A stretch of DNA of 64,000 bases from Daphnia carinata (Eukaryota; Arthropoda; Branchiopoda; Diplostraca; Daphniidae). The translations under genes were made by a program, and so were the position numbers. Each line of letters opens with the position of its first letter. Positions within the stretch are counted from its first letter, which is position 1. Location of the stretch: the NCBI RefSeq assembly GCF_022539665.2, contig NW_026712464.1, positions 1-64,000 of the forward strand, read 5' to 3'. The notes below the pieces were generated by a model. The model made no database searches. It was given only the letters and a program-made list of their open reading frames with translations, and had not been told where the DNA came from. Positions 12,229-23,999 of the stretch are shown piece after piece.

Positions 12229-15200
12229 GACTCTTTTATTTATGTATTTAGACTGGTTTAACTGTACCTCTGATAAGCTGCACCCGTTTTACTATGAAGG
12301 GAGTTATAAAGGCAGACTGGAAAGTATTCAATGAAGAAAATTCTGAAAAAGATCCTGTTCAGATTATCGTCTCCATACTATTATTCATTATCCTGAAATG
12401 ACGAACGAAGCTATTTATGCCTTTTGGTTCATTTCGGGGATTGTAAACACGAGAAATGGTGGCCGATTTATCGGAGAAACGCTGAATATGTTTTTACATC
12501 ACAGAACCAAAATAATTGTGTTGCCGCAATTAGCCTACAATCAACATACAGACAATAACTCACCATTCTAACTTGTGCAACCCCAGAAAAAAACAGCTAA
12601 AAAACTAGCTGAACCCTATAATTAGACGCTCTACCAACAATTCCGCTGCATTGTCTTCTGTTTACCAGTTTGCATTACATCTGGAACTTTTTACTTATAA
12701 CTATCATTTCTCCACTGACTATCATACTATCTATGATACTTAACTGAAATGTGCTCTTATGAAATTTTTATACATTTGGCTATTTAATAATTGATATTTA
12801 CTAACGCATCTAACATTTTTCTTTGTGAAAACCTATTTTATTCATAAGAGTTTTAATCAACATTACTACCTTTGAAACGTTGGTCTTACCAAAATATTCA
12901 GCATAAACCATAAGTCTTAGTACCATATTTCAAAGTTACGTTTTATTTGTGAAACAGTGTTTGCAGTTGGGATACGTTCACACGTTAAGCTGTCGGTTAA
13001 TATAAATCGCCAGAATTTCTTGAACAAAAATCTTGAAAATTTGTTGAATGGGCGCTTAGCAAGGCAGCAAAAAGGGCCAAATACTGCTCTGCTTATGTTT
13101 CACAGATGGTGTGCCCACAAAATAAAAGCAATATTTATGGTGTTGATTAGGCATTGGCAGTGTTTATGGCATTGGGCGATTTCGGAAATGTCTTAGTAGA
13201 ACGGGCAGGCTGGTCATGTAGGATGACATGGAACCCGTCGCTCTCGACCGGTGCATTGTCTTAGATGCCACGTGCATTAACTGCGGCGGCAGGTGGATCG
13301 GGTATCAAGGCAGACTGAACATGCTGGCTTCCGGCAACAATTTGCGGTGGCTTTCTTGTAGCATTCCTTGGCGGACGATTACCAGCAATGCTTGGCAAAC
13401 CTACTTCATTATTTTGTATTGCACCCTCATTAATAGTCGTGGGTTATTGTAGCAAATCCTTATTGCCAAAATGGGAATAATGAACAACAACAATGCATAA
13501 AAAAACAAGTTGAGCTTTGAATTCGATGAATAGAGATATATACTTACTCAAGCACATTCAAGAATTCAGCTGCTACCTCAATAAATCTGTGAAGATTAAT
13601 TTCGCTATTCCGCAGTAACCTTGTGTATTGTGCTATACGGGCATCTTGTCCAATCTGTACGATGTCGACCTATTTCTTGGCCGTCACGGAGTGCCGGCCA
13701 ATGCAGCCAGAAAAAAGAAACGTTACTAATTGCAACACTCACTGATGGTAAAATTTCCATGGGCAACTTCCAGCAACCATTGAACCAACGCTTCCAGGAC
13801 TACGCAGTTGCTATCTTCATAGATCATCTTTATCAAACGCTGATTCTTTCAGGGCAGCAGGTTTGCAATCCAATATCCGCCGTGGTATACGAAGTATACA
13901 ATTGGGGCGACACCACAACGAACTGCCGGTCTTTCTTCTTCAAGATCAGACTTGTTCGTTTCTGAAACACAAAACCCAATTAGCATCTTAACTATTCGAC
14001 GGACAACTCTCCTAACAAGATAATGACACGTCCTTCATGGCAGGCTCTTTGGTAGATGGTCTGCAAGGGAGAAACCAAAATAAATAATTTCACAAAAAAT
14101 AAATATTCAATCATAAATTATGCAATATTAGGCAGCACTATTCTGTCATGCAATTAAATAAACACTGTGCTATCTGTAAATAGTGGAACCAACATCCACG
14201 ACATCTTCCATTTGGAAATGTATGTTCCATGACTACGAAAATGGGCTCTTCGTCATCGGAAATCATCACTTCAACTGCAAATCCATCACCAGGAAGTGCG
14301 TGTCAACACCCTCTAAAAATCTTTAAATTACGTAAATGTAGAGCTCTAAGGTCTTCCTGTCATTAGAACATACGCAATCGGGGACAGCTTTAAGATGGAA
14401 AATGATCAAGTATTCGTAAAACTTGATCATTTTTGGAAACAATGCTTATTTTTTCAATAAACATGCTAAGGATCGTAAAGAGCTGATACAACAAGACTGG
14501 CACGGAATAAAACATCCCATGGCTGTACATCCGGCTAGTTGTACAGATTTTCGACAGATCAGCAAGTGTAAGAAAAACTAGGGCTGATCCAGTTCCTGAT
14601 TGCGTCCATGGATGTGATGAAACTTCACTTCAACGAGTCATTAAACGAAAAGGAAGGCAATACCCGTGACGTTTACTTTATTTGTCACTTTTTCTATTAA
14701 ATTTTTTTTTATACCTTACATTGTATGTTGCTTCTAGTACGGAATTATAGCTGTGGTTGGCAATATTAGCGAGGCCGATTTTCATTTTTTTTGTTCGTGA
14801 TCTGCCTCATTCAAAACGTCATGAATCGTGGAAATATATGTTTTGCGACGAATTGACTTATATGATATATGAATATATGTTTTACATTTTATTGACTAAA
14901 CTTAACGTAGCGAGATCAGGTTCCAGGTCCAGGTGAATATAAGGCATAACGCGTGTCTAAATTGAGATAGTTATCTGGTATAGGGATATAGTTACTTGCT
15001 CAAACTTTTTACAAAAAAATGCAACAGCCACAGACCATATTTAATAAGCCTTCGTCTAAATCAATCAATCGTTTTGGAACGACACAACTGAAAACTTTTT
15101 TATTTCCCGAGTTTGCTGGCCAGACTTTGAATTGCCTAGTAGAAGGAACCCGACCGGAATGTTCAATAAATTGTGGTAGCAGTATTTTATTTCGCTCTAC

Positions 15201-15790
15201 GACAAGTTTCATTTCATTCTGTCTTGAAACCATAAGGGTCTAACATGCAATTTCAAAATTCATCTCATCAGGAGACTTCGTGAAAAATCGTTGTATCATC
15301 GTTAGCATCGGAACACTGACTGAGTTCTAAAAATCAATAAGAGACCATGATCGGTCTTGCTCTTCCTATCACCCAATATGTGACGAGCCATATGAAAAAC
15401 ATTTTGTCCACAAATTCCGATGCCATTTTGCATTTCAGACCCAGTAAACGCAATTCACTGGCTACTTTATTGGATTTTTGCGATCAATATTCTAGTTTCC
15501 AAATAGGATGGTATTAATTACACCGACCATTGAAAACTTAATGAAGATCTAGAAAACTTTGTGGAAGGTTTTCCTTGTGTTTTGATCGAGAAGAACGATC
15601 AATAACCAAATTATCGGCAGCATTTGAATATTTTGCTATAATTGCGCCCAGAGGGGGAACATCGTTGATGTACGACGACGTATTTCTTCGTCAGCAGTAG
15701 TTTAAATATTTGTTTCTTAAAAAAATAGCATTAGGGTATAGCTCTTTGTAGAAAGATAGAAATTGTCGGGAGAAGAATATGAAAGAACAT
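12229..15790. other. Intergenic sequence, no supportable gene
   Basis: The frame near 12480-12590 contains LPQLAYNQHTDNNSPF, faintly like the end of a Gypsy integrase core, but too short to call. The frames at 12957-13196, 13228-13452 and 13621-13965 (plus) show no domain. At 15009-15243 long frames overlap on both strands, with no reason to prefer one. Most of the stretch is AT-rich spacer. Confidence 0.4.
14399..14433. repeat. Perfect 13-bp hairpin
   Basis: AAAATGATCAAGT at 14399-14411 and its exact reverse complement at 14421-14433 enclose a 9-base loop. It stands alone in intergenic sequence. Confidence 0.75.
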
Positions 15791-15839
15791 TATGGATGGA
15801 ATTGGACAGAAAATAGCGGAAAAAAAAGAAAAGGTGTAT

Positions 15840-17050
15840 TACAAACATACGTATGTGGTACAAATAGCTTCTAAACGGGAAAGGAGCAGGGATTGGCGAG
15901 GTAGGGCCGTCCGGAGTGGGTGGCTCCACGTAGAACGCATGTCTCTTGACCAGGGCGGTCTGGTTGGAATGCGGCGGGTGCGGGAGCGACCGGTGTGCAT
16001 CCGTGTAATAGATTCTCGCCAACCGGATAATTTAGATGTATCGGTGATGGTAACTATACGGCGTGGATTAGGGCCGGAAAATTTTGATACAACATGAGCT
16101 GCGAAAGTGATCGAGCCGGTGGCTGGGAAAATGGCGACGAAGGTGGAGAAGCTGGGCTTTCTTCTCGTTGGATGTTGATGTTTCGACTGGTCCGCCTGTA
16201 TTTGCGCCCATTTCGGTTGTGTACTATGTAAGAATATGGCTCTGCACAGACTTTTGTAACAGTTACCGGAATACCTCTCGGAGGACACGAGTGTGGACCG
16301 CATGATCGACGGACAAAAAAACCAGGAGTGGTCGGGAAACAGCCATAGATAAATATTGCTGCTGTGTGCGTCTCTTGCAACTGCTGACGGACTGCAGAGC
16401 GCCAGGGAGATGACGGCCTTGTAGGAGGATCCCTGGCGGCCGAGAGTTGTTGACGCTTGTTTGAACGAACTGGGGAAGAGCATCCCAAACCGTTTGCCCA
16501 TCTCCTGGCAATTTGAGGAGGCGTTGCTTCACCCTCTGCATGGTCCTCTCAGTCAATGCATATGAATGCGGGTATTATGGGGTTGACGTAGTGTGCTGAA
16601 TGCTGTTGGAGGTACAATAGCCTCGGAACTAGCCGTATTGGGATCCATTGTCAGATCGCAGCATGGATGGAAATCGGTGAAGAATGCGGTCGAGTTCTGC
16701 TATGACGGCAGACGAAACTATCTAGTTCTCGCCATTCTCGATTGTTAGTTTTCTTAGCCAGTTGAGTATGACACCAACAAGTTTCCGACTTCGGCGATGT
16801 ATCCTGGCTAGTACACAACCGATTTTGCACGTTCTATACACTTGATTTCCCCGAAATAGCCATTATAGATTGAAGTGAGGTCTGCTGCGCAACGAACGTC
16901 GGAGACTGCCGACTCTCAAAAGGTCTAGCATGTTCTATGCTATATATTCTCCAGCGCAACAGGCGACGAGTTCCAAGTCTGTCCTTTAACGGGAAAATAG
17001 AACTGTAAGTGTTATTGAAATCGGTATGGTATTCCAGCAACGTTATACAA
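15840..17050 (-). pseudogene. Ty3/Gypsy integrase and C-terminal tail (second Gypsy lineage)
   Basis: Read on the minus strand from 17.0 kb downward: an H2C2-like stretch (EIKCIERAKSVVY) near 16.84 kb, then MLRSDNGSQYG near 16.65 kb with the second catalytic Asp, then LTERTMQRVKQRLLKLPGD near 16.54 kb with the catalytic Glu, and WDALPQFVQTSVNNS. Past the core a region with GRKYRRTSRNINIQREES at about 16.18 kb matches the Arg-rich integrase tail of mag-like Gypsy elements. Several frames are needed and there is a stop directly after the DNG motif, so it is dead. The sequence differs from the integrase of the 17-26 kb element, so this is an independent insertion abutting the truncated env at about 17.06 kb. 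Confidence 0.7.
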
Positions 17051-17568
17051 CCGCGGACACACGGATAGACGAGCGAAGAGTAACTATAACAAATTGTATG
17101 AACCGAAGCCTTGTAGTCTCGTGCAGATTGGTAAACCTACTGCTGCTGCAGCTAAAATTCCGTTGGTTTGGGCTAAGATAACAGCTTGTGTTCTTTTGAT
17201 TGCTGATAATTGACAATAAACGTCCCGAATTTCTTTTGCAAGTTTGTTCTCGTGTTCTGTTGCGATGCTGATTTTATATTTGTCGTGCATTTTACTTATT
17301 TCGTATATAATCTTGCCGTTGAATTCTTCGATGTTTTTAGGTAGACCGTTCTACAAGTTAATGAATCTTCAGTTTTCTGATCCATTGAAATTATCAGGGA
17401 CTCTGCTGACGGTAAATTTTGAATGTTGTTTTCCTCGATGGCCTGAATTTGACTTTCTTCTGGTGTAGACGTTGTTTCTGTTGTAGCTAATGGGATCATT
17501 CTTGCTGTCTGTGTTGAAGACTGCGGGGTCGTCGAACTTTCTTTCAATGTAGTCGTACTCGGCGTCGT

Positions 17569-17950
17569 TCATATTGGTTGTCGCGTTGTCGTTGTCGCTG
17601 TTTTTATGGATCTTGTCGTAGTTGGCGTTGTTGTCGTTGACGTAGACTTAGTAGTTGTAGTGGTTGTTGAAGTTGAAGCTACTTTAACAGTTGTCGTAGA
17701 TCTAGTAGTAATGGTTGGTTTACTGCTTGTAGACGTGATTATGGGCTTTGTAATTGAGGGGGGTTTTGTTGATGTTAATGTCATACTAGGATTGGTTGTA
17801 GTTTTATGTTGTCGTGGGCTTGTTGGCTGCTGTGTTTGTAACTGGCCTAATTGTAGTCGTAGTTTTTACCGTTGTTTTTGTTGTTGTTCCCAATGTTCTT
17901 TTTATGGTGGGCTTCGTAGTTGTTGTGGATTTTTCCGTTGTGGGCGGGAC
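17569..17950 (-). repeat. Low-complexity Thr-rich coding repeat (mucin-like linker)
   Basis: Tandem ACN-rich codons encode runs such as STSTTTTTTKSTSTTTTPTT in the minus-strand env frame. The plus-strand frame at 17606-17983 that looks Val-rich is the antisense of this segment. Such stretches are probably O-glycosylated in envelope proteins. Confidence 0.8.
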
Positions 17951-19325
17951 AGGGGGCGTGGCCAATATTTCGTTCTTTTCTGATTGGTTGTTGATTTCTC
18001 TTTTCATTAGTGGCGGTAGAGATGGGAGTGTTTTCCCGTCCAAGGACTGTTGAGCCGCTGAAAGCGTCCGTAGTTGGTGTGGGTTGCGGTATTCGAAGCT
18101 AAAATGTGGTTTCTGGCTGGAGCCGTGACAATGCCCCAGGCTCACTCGACCTACTCTTTGTGTTAAACATTTTCTGTCTGATGAAGGTGAATGTAACCCA
18201 GTTCTATCTGTTGCCATGAGCTGTCCTGTGTGCTCGAATGTGCCCCAGATTGAACTAGTGTTAGCGAATTCCTGAAGGACTAGCATTGTCGTGTTGGCTT
18301 TGGTACAGGTGTTGGTGTTGAAAGGTCTGAAGGTAAAGTGAGATGTATATTCAAAAGTTTGTCCTTTTTCTGTTGCTTTGCTACAGTTGGCTACCGTAGT
18401 TTGTGATTGCACTAATGGATCGTTGCTGCTTACCAGTTTTCTTAGTTCTTCTTGACATCTCGGCCACTCGTCACATTCTTCCAATGTCATTTGTTTGTTT
18501 ACTCCGTGGTGTGTTAGACACTTTTCATTCGGTGCTTTCCCATTTTTCAATAATCTCCAGGCAATCATGTCCCAGATTATATTTCCGCTGTCGTGATTAG
18601 TTTTTAAAATTCCTCCGAATAGTGGCGACTTAATCGTGATTGTGATGTGTTGCCTTTCGTTGTTCTTGCTGAATTTCCTGCATTTCTGCTAATGTTGTAT
18701 CCGGGAAATTTTCTAGGATATCAGGATTGGTGTGTACAGTTTCGAAGATCCATTGTTGTTTTGCGTATTCACTTCCTTGTTCTCTGCATTCTGCCAGTTT
18801 GATTATTTGGCCCATGCCTAAGGTGATGCATAGATACGATTCTTGTGAAATTAATTGATAATTTTGTTCATCGAGAATCCAGCGTGTTGAAAAGTCTGAA
18901 CAGGTAGCTGCAACGAGACGATCTGCTTCTGCTTCGCTGATGCAAATATTAGTTTTCTGAAGTCTTATTGTTTGATCTACGATGTATTCGAATTCTGATC
19001 TTGATGGCAGTGGGTCACTGTCGTTTAGACGATAGTGTGCCATTATCGGTTATTTTCTCCAGGTTTGTAGGTTACGTCTATCGTGGCGTTGTGTACTATT
19101 AACTGGTCTTTTTCCTTGATTCCAATTGCTTGTTGATATCCCATTCTTATTGATCCCCAGGCGTACGAAATGCTGTATAAACGTTTACCAGTGTCTGAAG
19201 CCTCGAGAGGAGTGCTCAGCAAAAATGTGACTTCTTGCTGAATGGATTGTTTTCGCTTGGATAATTGGAGCTCTCTGTAATCCTTGCACGCTGGTGTATC
19301 CAGGTGAGTATTCTGTAGACATGTA

Positions 19326-19860
19326 CAGTACCCACCAAACGATTAGGTACACCCCTCTTTTTTCAGTGTATTCTTATGGCGCTACGTGTCTCGGGAAAAC
19401 TTAAATATCTTTTTAACAGTTAGAGCTAGATTTTTTTTCTTTTTTTTCCTCTATCAGGAGAAATAACACTCTACAAGTTTTACACACACGAAAAAAATAT
19501 AGGAGTTACACTTAGGGCGGTAAAGTATCGTTCACTTCATTAGGTACACTCAACTAACCCCCATAAACGCCATGTTAAAACCGGCGTTTTCTACAATCGA
19601 AATAAAATACTTGGGAACAAGTTAAAATTAAGTTTTTTTTTTCAAACGACGCGCCGTTTATTACTCTACTTGAAGAAATTTTTTTTTTTAATTATACCAA
19701 CTGAAAAAAATACATCCCTATATCCCAAAGTTGGGGTACTCAGAGTTTTTTTTAACAAAATCATGATTTGCGCCGGCGTCATTAGAGGCGCTGGTTATAA
19801 GATTTCCAAGTACTCCTTGTAGTTTCCGTTGGAAAAATTAGGTATGTGAGTGGTATACCC
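19326..19860 (+). mobile_element. Tc1/mariner-like non-autonomous insertion in env
   Basis: CAGTACCCACCAAACGATTA begins at 19326 directly after TA (19324-19325), the target expected for Tc1/mariner. The same CAGTACCCACCA start occurs at 48844 after another TA. The insert is T-rich, has no gene, and separates two halves of the env frame. The far terminal repeat was not found, so the right end (about 19.86 kb) is approximate. Confidence 0.55.
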
Positions 19861-20624
19861 ACAACTTTGTAACGTTGGTGTGATGTCTCGATCTGGTTTG
19901 TTTAGGAACGAAATCTCGATCTGTTGATTCGTGTCCGCTGCTGGTGTTTTCGTGTTCCGTCATTCTTGGAAGTTCTAAGTATCCGTTTCCTTTAAGCAAC
20001 GTTTATGTCTACGAATTGTTTGTTGTTCTATCTCCTCACACAATTGTATTCTGATTCTGGGTGAAGTGTCCTTCTTGCTGGGTGGTATTCAAAAGGTCCG
20101 AAGGGCTTTCAATTGGATCGTCTGGTTTTTCCTGTCGTAGCGTGATTTGTTCTGCTACACAGTTGAGGATGGTATTCTTTTATGGCATACCATTTCCCTT
20201 CGCCTGTAGGTTTGGCTGTGAAACTCAGTCCCGATGGTCCAGTCTGCATGTTGTTATCGCCACACTTTTTGACATTCACCATTTTCCAGCATTCCAGTGG
20301 GGTTATTAGTTTAGTTTCTTGTGAATATATTGTGTCAAAGGATCCGATCCAAAATAATCCTGTTATTTTCTTCGTTTTTATCCATTGTTTACATGTCCAA
20401 CCTTTCCAAGAAGCTGCTGAATTCTGCGTTGTTTTTAAAGTGTACAAAGTGGGTATTCTCGGTAAGTGTGCTGTATCTGTTTCCTTGTTGTTGCAGTAAT
20501 ATGGTACCTCTATATCTAAAATTCCTCTGATCTTTTCGTTGTTACAGTCACATACGGTCGAATAGATGGGATACGTGGATGGAATGATGGTCAGTAAGTT
20601 GATGAATAATAGTATCAGTTGCAT

Positions 20625-20645
20625 CTGTGAAAAAGAAAATTTGAA
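20625..20645 (-). promoter_or_regulatory. Splice acceptor for env mRNA
   Basis: Minus-strand TTTTCTTTTTCACAG ends one base before the env ATG. A strong polypyrimidine-CAG at this place suggests that env is expressed by splicing, as in errantivirus-type elements. The donor was not located. Confidence 0.5.
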
Positions 20646-23600
20646 GGTTTTTTAGAATCTCGATACTCCTTGGCGTTAAGTTGTATCGTGGATTCGTCAT
20701 TCTAGTGTATGCAGGTTTGTTTAGTGTGGGAAAGTCTTTTGTCGTTACTGAATTGTTTTCTTGGTCTTCCTGGTCCTCGTCGTACTGTTTCTTTTTTCGG
20801 TTGGTTTGTCGCGTCTGATGTTCCTTCTGCTCATATGTTTCCTGGGACGTAAAGTTTTAGGTGGTTGCCGTGTACTACCGAATTTAGTTTTTCATTGTTG
20901 GCGTGTTTAATCTCGTAAGTGAGGTCTGAGAAACTTCTGGTGATTTTGAATGGTCCATTCCATCTGTTGATGAATTTTCCGGCAGTTGGTGGGGCTTTTA
21001 GTAGCACAAAGTCACCGATGTTGTATTTGACTGCTTTTGCTCCTTCGTCGTAATAATTTTTTTGTTTTGTCTGAGCCCGAAATAGGTGTTCCTTTGCTAG
21101 TTGCTTGGCCTTCTTCCATTGATGTGGGTACATTACACTGGTGTCTTCTTATGTTTCGTACCGTCTATCTATTTTGATGTCATTGGGGAGTATTGCTTGT
21201 CTCCCGAAGAATAGGAAGAATGGGCTTTGTTGCAGTGTCGATTGCTTCGCTGTGTTGTAAGCAAATGTGACGAATGGAAGATATTTGTCCCAATTTTCGG
21301 ATTCGTCTGTCACATAACAAGCTAACATGTCAAATAGGGTCCTGTTGAATCGTTCTACTAATCCGTCCGTTTGGGGATGGTATGCTGTCGTTCTGATTTG
21401 TTTGATTTTGAATAATTTGCAGATTTCTTGGATTAGGCTCGACAGAAAGTTAGTTCCTTGATCTGTGAAGACAACTTCGACGGATCCATATTTGGTAAGA
21501 ATATCATTAACTAAGACTCTAGCAATTGTTTGGGCAGTTTGATCTCTCATTGGTACTGTAAAAACGAAACGACTGGCGTAATCTGATAGGACTAAAATAT
21601 ACCGATGTCCGTTTGCGCTTTCTTGAACTGGACCAACAATATCCATCGCAAGTCTTTCCCACACCCTTTCGGTTGGGGGCATAGGCTGCCATGGTGCTTT
21701 ACTTCCTCCCACAGCTTTGCGTTTTCCACATTTTTAGGCAATTTTTGATGTGTTCTGTTATAATTTGTCGCATGTGTGGAAAGAAGTATTGGTTTTGAAG
21801 TCTGGCCACTGTTTTTTCGATTTCTAAATATCCTGTGTGATCATGGTTTGCACGTAAAATCCCTGTGATTAACGGTGTAGGGACTACTAATTTTCCTTGC
21901 CTATTTGTTAATAGACCTTTTTCGTTGATTATAAATTTGCTCTGGAATCTGCTATTTTTACTTTTCTGGTTTCTTCATTAATTTTTGGCAATATTTATCT
22001 GCTTGCTGTAGTTCTATCTATCTGTTTTCTCTTCAAGACCTTTTACTTTCACTTTGAATTTCCCTCTCGAAACTTTCGATTTCTTTTTGAAGACTTTCTC
22101 TTTCTCTCTCAAGGGGTTCTTGTTTCTCTAATATTTTGATCTTTACTTGTTCCTTTAATCTTTCCTTTTCGAAGACTTTCTAGCTCTCTCATGATCATTT
22201 CTTTTTGCCTTGCTAGTGGTTTGGCTATGGTTTCTACTCTTGCTAGTGCTGCCCATCTAGCTAATCTTCCTGCGGGTTCTGTCTTGTTCAAGCCATTCTA
22301 AAGGTCTGTACGATCGGTAAATACGGTGAATCTGCGTCCGTATAAATATGCCCTAAACACGTCGATTGCGTGGATGATTGCGTAAGCCTCTTTTTCTGTG
22401 GTTGACCACTTGGCCTCGCGGTCGTTCAGATGTTTAGAGCTATACGCTATGACGACTTCCGCGTCGTCTGATTCACGGGGTTCCTGTACGTCGGACACCG
22501 CTGAATCCGCTGATTGAGGTGTATTTGAGCCAAGACTGTTCCTATTCCGAATCCTGAAGCATCCGTGTACATGATAAATTCGCGCGTGAAATCTGGATAT
22601 CCTAAGATAGGCCTAGTTCTGAGACAGTTCTTGATACAGTCAAAGGCGCCCCTTTGTTCCTCTCCCCATTTCCACTCGACTGATTTTCTCGTTAGCGCTG
22701 TCAGTGGGTGGGCTTTATCAGCAAAAGCCCGGATGAATTTTCTGTAATAGCTAGCCAGACCTAAAAATGAGCTCACTTTATTCACGTTTTTGGGAGCTGG
22801 GTATTTAATGATTGCTTCTAGCGTTTTCGTACTCGGTGTTATTCCTTTTTTCGAAATAATATATCCTAGTAATCTAACTCTTCTTTGAAAAATTCGCATT
22901 TCTTTCTTTTTAACATGAGTTCTGCGTCTTTAAGAAGCTTGAACACTGTTTCCAGATGTGTCACATGTTCTGTTATATTATTACTGAACACTATGATGTC
23001 ATTCAGATAAACCAATGCGATTTGAACAATACTGATTTCAAGATGTTATTCATTGCTCGTTGAAAAGTGCTTGGTGCATCTGTTAATCCAAATGGCATTC
23101 TATTAAATTCGTATTGTCCAAATTCACAGATGAAGGCGGTTTTTTGTTTGTCGCTTTCTTCTATCTCGATTTGCCAGTAGCCGCTTAGTAAGTCCAATGT
23201 TGAGAAGTAAACTGATCCGCTCAATGCATCAATGGTGTCGTCAATTCTTGGTAATGGCTATTTGTCTTTTACGGTTATTTTGTTTAGTGCCGTATAATCA
23301 ATACACATACGCATTTCTCCATCTTTTTTGGGTACCATTACAATTGCTACTGCAAATGGGCTGTGACTTTCTCTAATAATCTTGTTACTCAACATCACTT
23401 CAATTTTTGTTTTGACAATAAGTTTTAATGCTCCTGGTATCCTACGCAATCGTTGAGTAATTGGGGCGTTGTATCCTATGTTAATGGAATGTTTATATCA
23501 GTTGCTAAGCCCAAATCTGATTCCTTTTCTGCGAATAGGGCCTCGTGTTTTTTCAAAAAAATTTCGACTTTAACCCGTATCTCGTCAGAGATGTTGATCG

Positions 23601-23950
23601 CTTCACTTTCTTGGGTTTGTCTAATTCGTTTGGATTTCTTGTTATTGTCTGATTCGGAGAAAGATTCTAGGCTGTGGTAATCCGCTTCTGTAAGGTCATT
23701 GTTATCGTTATTTTCTGTTGAACGGTCTGGGAAGAGGGGAATGTGGATGCCTCCTATGCCAAATGTTAGGCTGTAAATTGGGTGTATGTTTTTAACAAGG
23801 CTGTGTTCTATCCCAAAATCGTCGTAGTTGATCTGCCTGTTTCTGGTATTAATTTTTACATTGTTACTCGATAAAAAGTCTAATCCCAAGATGCAGGTTT
23901 CGCTTAAGTTTTCCTTGATATAGAAATGATGATTAATAACGTGATTGTGT
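20640..23950 (-). pseudogene. pol: Gypsy pol: protease remnant, RT, RNase H, integrase
   Basis: Domains in minus-strand order: protease C-terminal ETCILGLDFLSSNN (about 23.9 kb), with no DTG/DSG active site upstream; RT with MCIDYTALNKIT, then an in-frame stop, STLDLLSGYWQI, FNRMPFGLTDAPSTFQ and the catalytic box VYLNDIIVFS near 22.99 kb, where YLDD is expected; thumb block VSSFLGLASYYRKFI; RNase H with YTDASGFGIG and KWSTTEKEAYA; a Lys/Glu-rich insert after GRLARWA (22.25-22.0 kb). The integrase zinc region (HDHTG, then CLK and CGKRK split by a frameshift near 21.73 kb) is followed by an open core with AMDIVGP, VFTDQGTNF and LVERFNRTL, so D, D and E are present. The C-terminal SH3-like part lies at 21.13-20.83 kb, and past a stop there is an AT-hook-like RRGPGRPRKQ. 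The gene is dead, but the integrase core is well kept. Confidence 0.9.
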
Positions 23951-23999
23951 TAATGATATTTGAAAATTCAAATTTCCAAATTGATTTTTGTGTTTCCCC

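Larger units (their letters stand above)
17084..20624 (-). pseudogene. env: Envelope glycoprotein of the Gypsy element, class III-like (inferred)
   Basis: The ATG at 20624 follows immediately on a pyrimidine-rich CACAG splice acceptor, as expected for env made from a spliced mRNA. The first roughly 20 residues are a hydrophobic signal peptide, followed by STVCDCNNEKIRGILDI and a Cys-rich ectodomain. The gene is interrupted by a mariner-like insertion (19326 to about 19.86 kb) and resumes near 19.32 kb. A frameshift lies near 19.05 kb. A second Cys-rich region (19.04-18.0 kb) is followed by a long Thr/Lys-rich mucin-like linker (about 17.95-17.57 kb). The last part has a conserved Cys (DVYCQLSAIKRTQ), an Ala-rich run, Gly-x-Pro, Arg and Gly. 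That spacing recalls the helical segment after the cleavage region in gB-like class III fusion proteins; this assignment is inference. The transmembrane end is missing, so no functional env could be made. Confidence 0.65.

Noticed and set aside
12480-12590. Gypsy integrase fragment (LPQLAYNQHTDNNSPF)
   Set aside because: Too short and without the catalytic motifs; kept only as a remark.
15009-15243. Overlapping 74-codon frames on both strands
   Set aside because: No domain on either strand and no neighbouring coding evidence.
17606-17983. Val-rich plus-strand reading frame
   Set aside because: Antisense of the Thr-rich linker of the minus-strand env.
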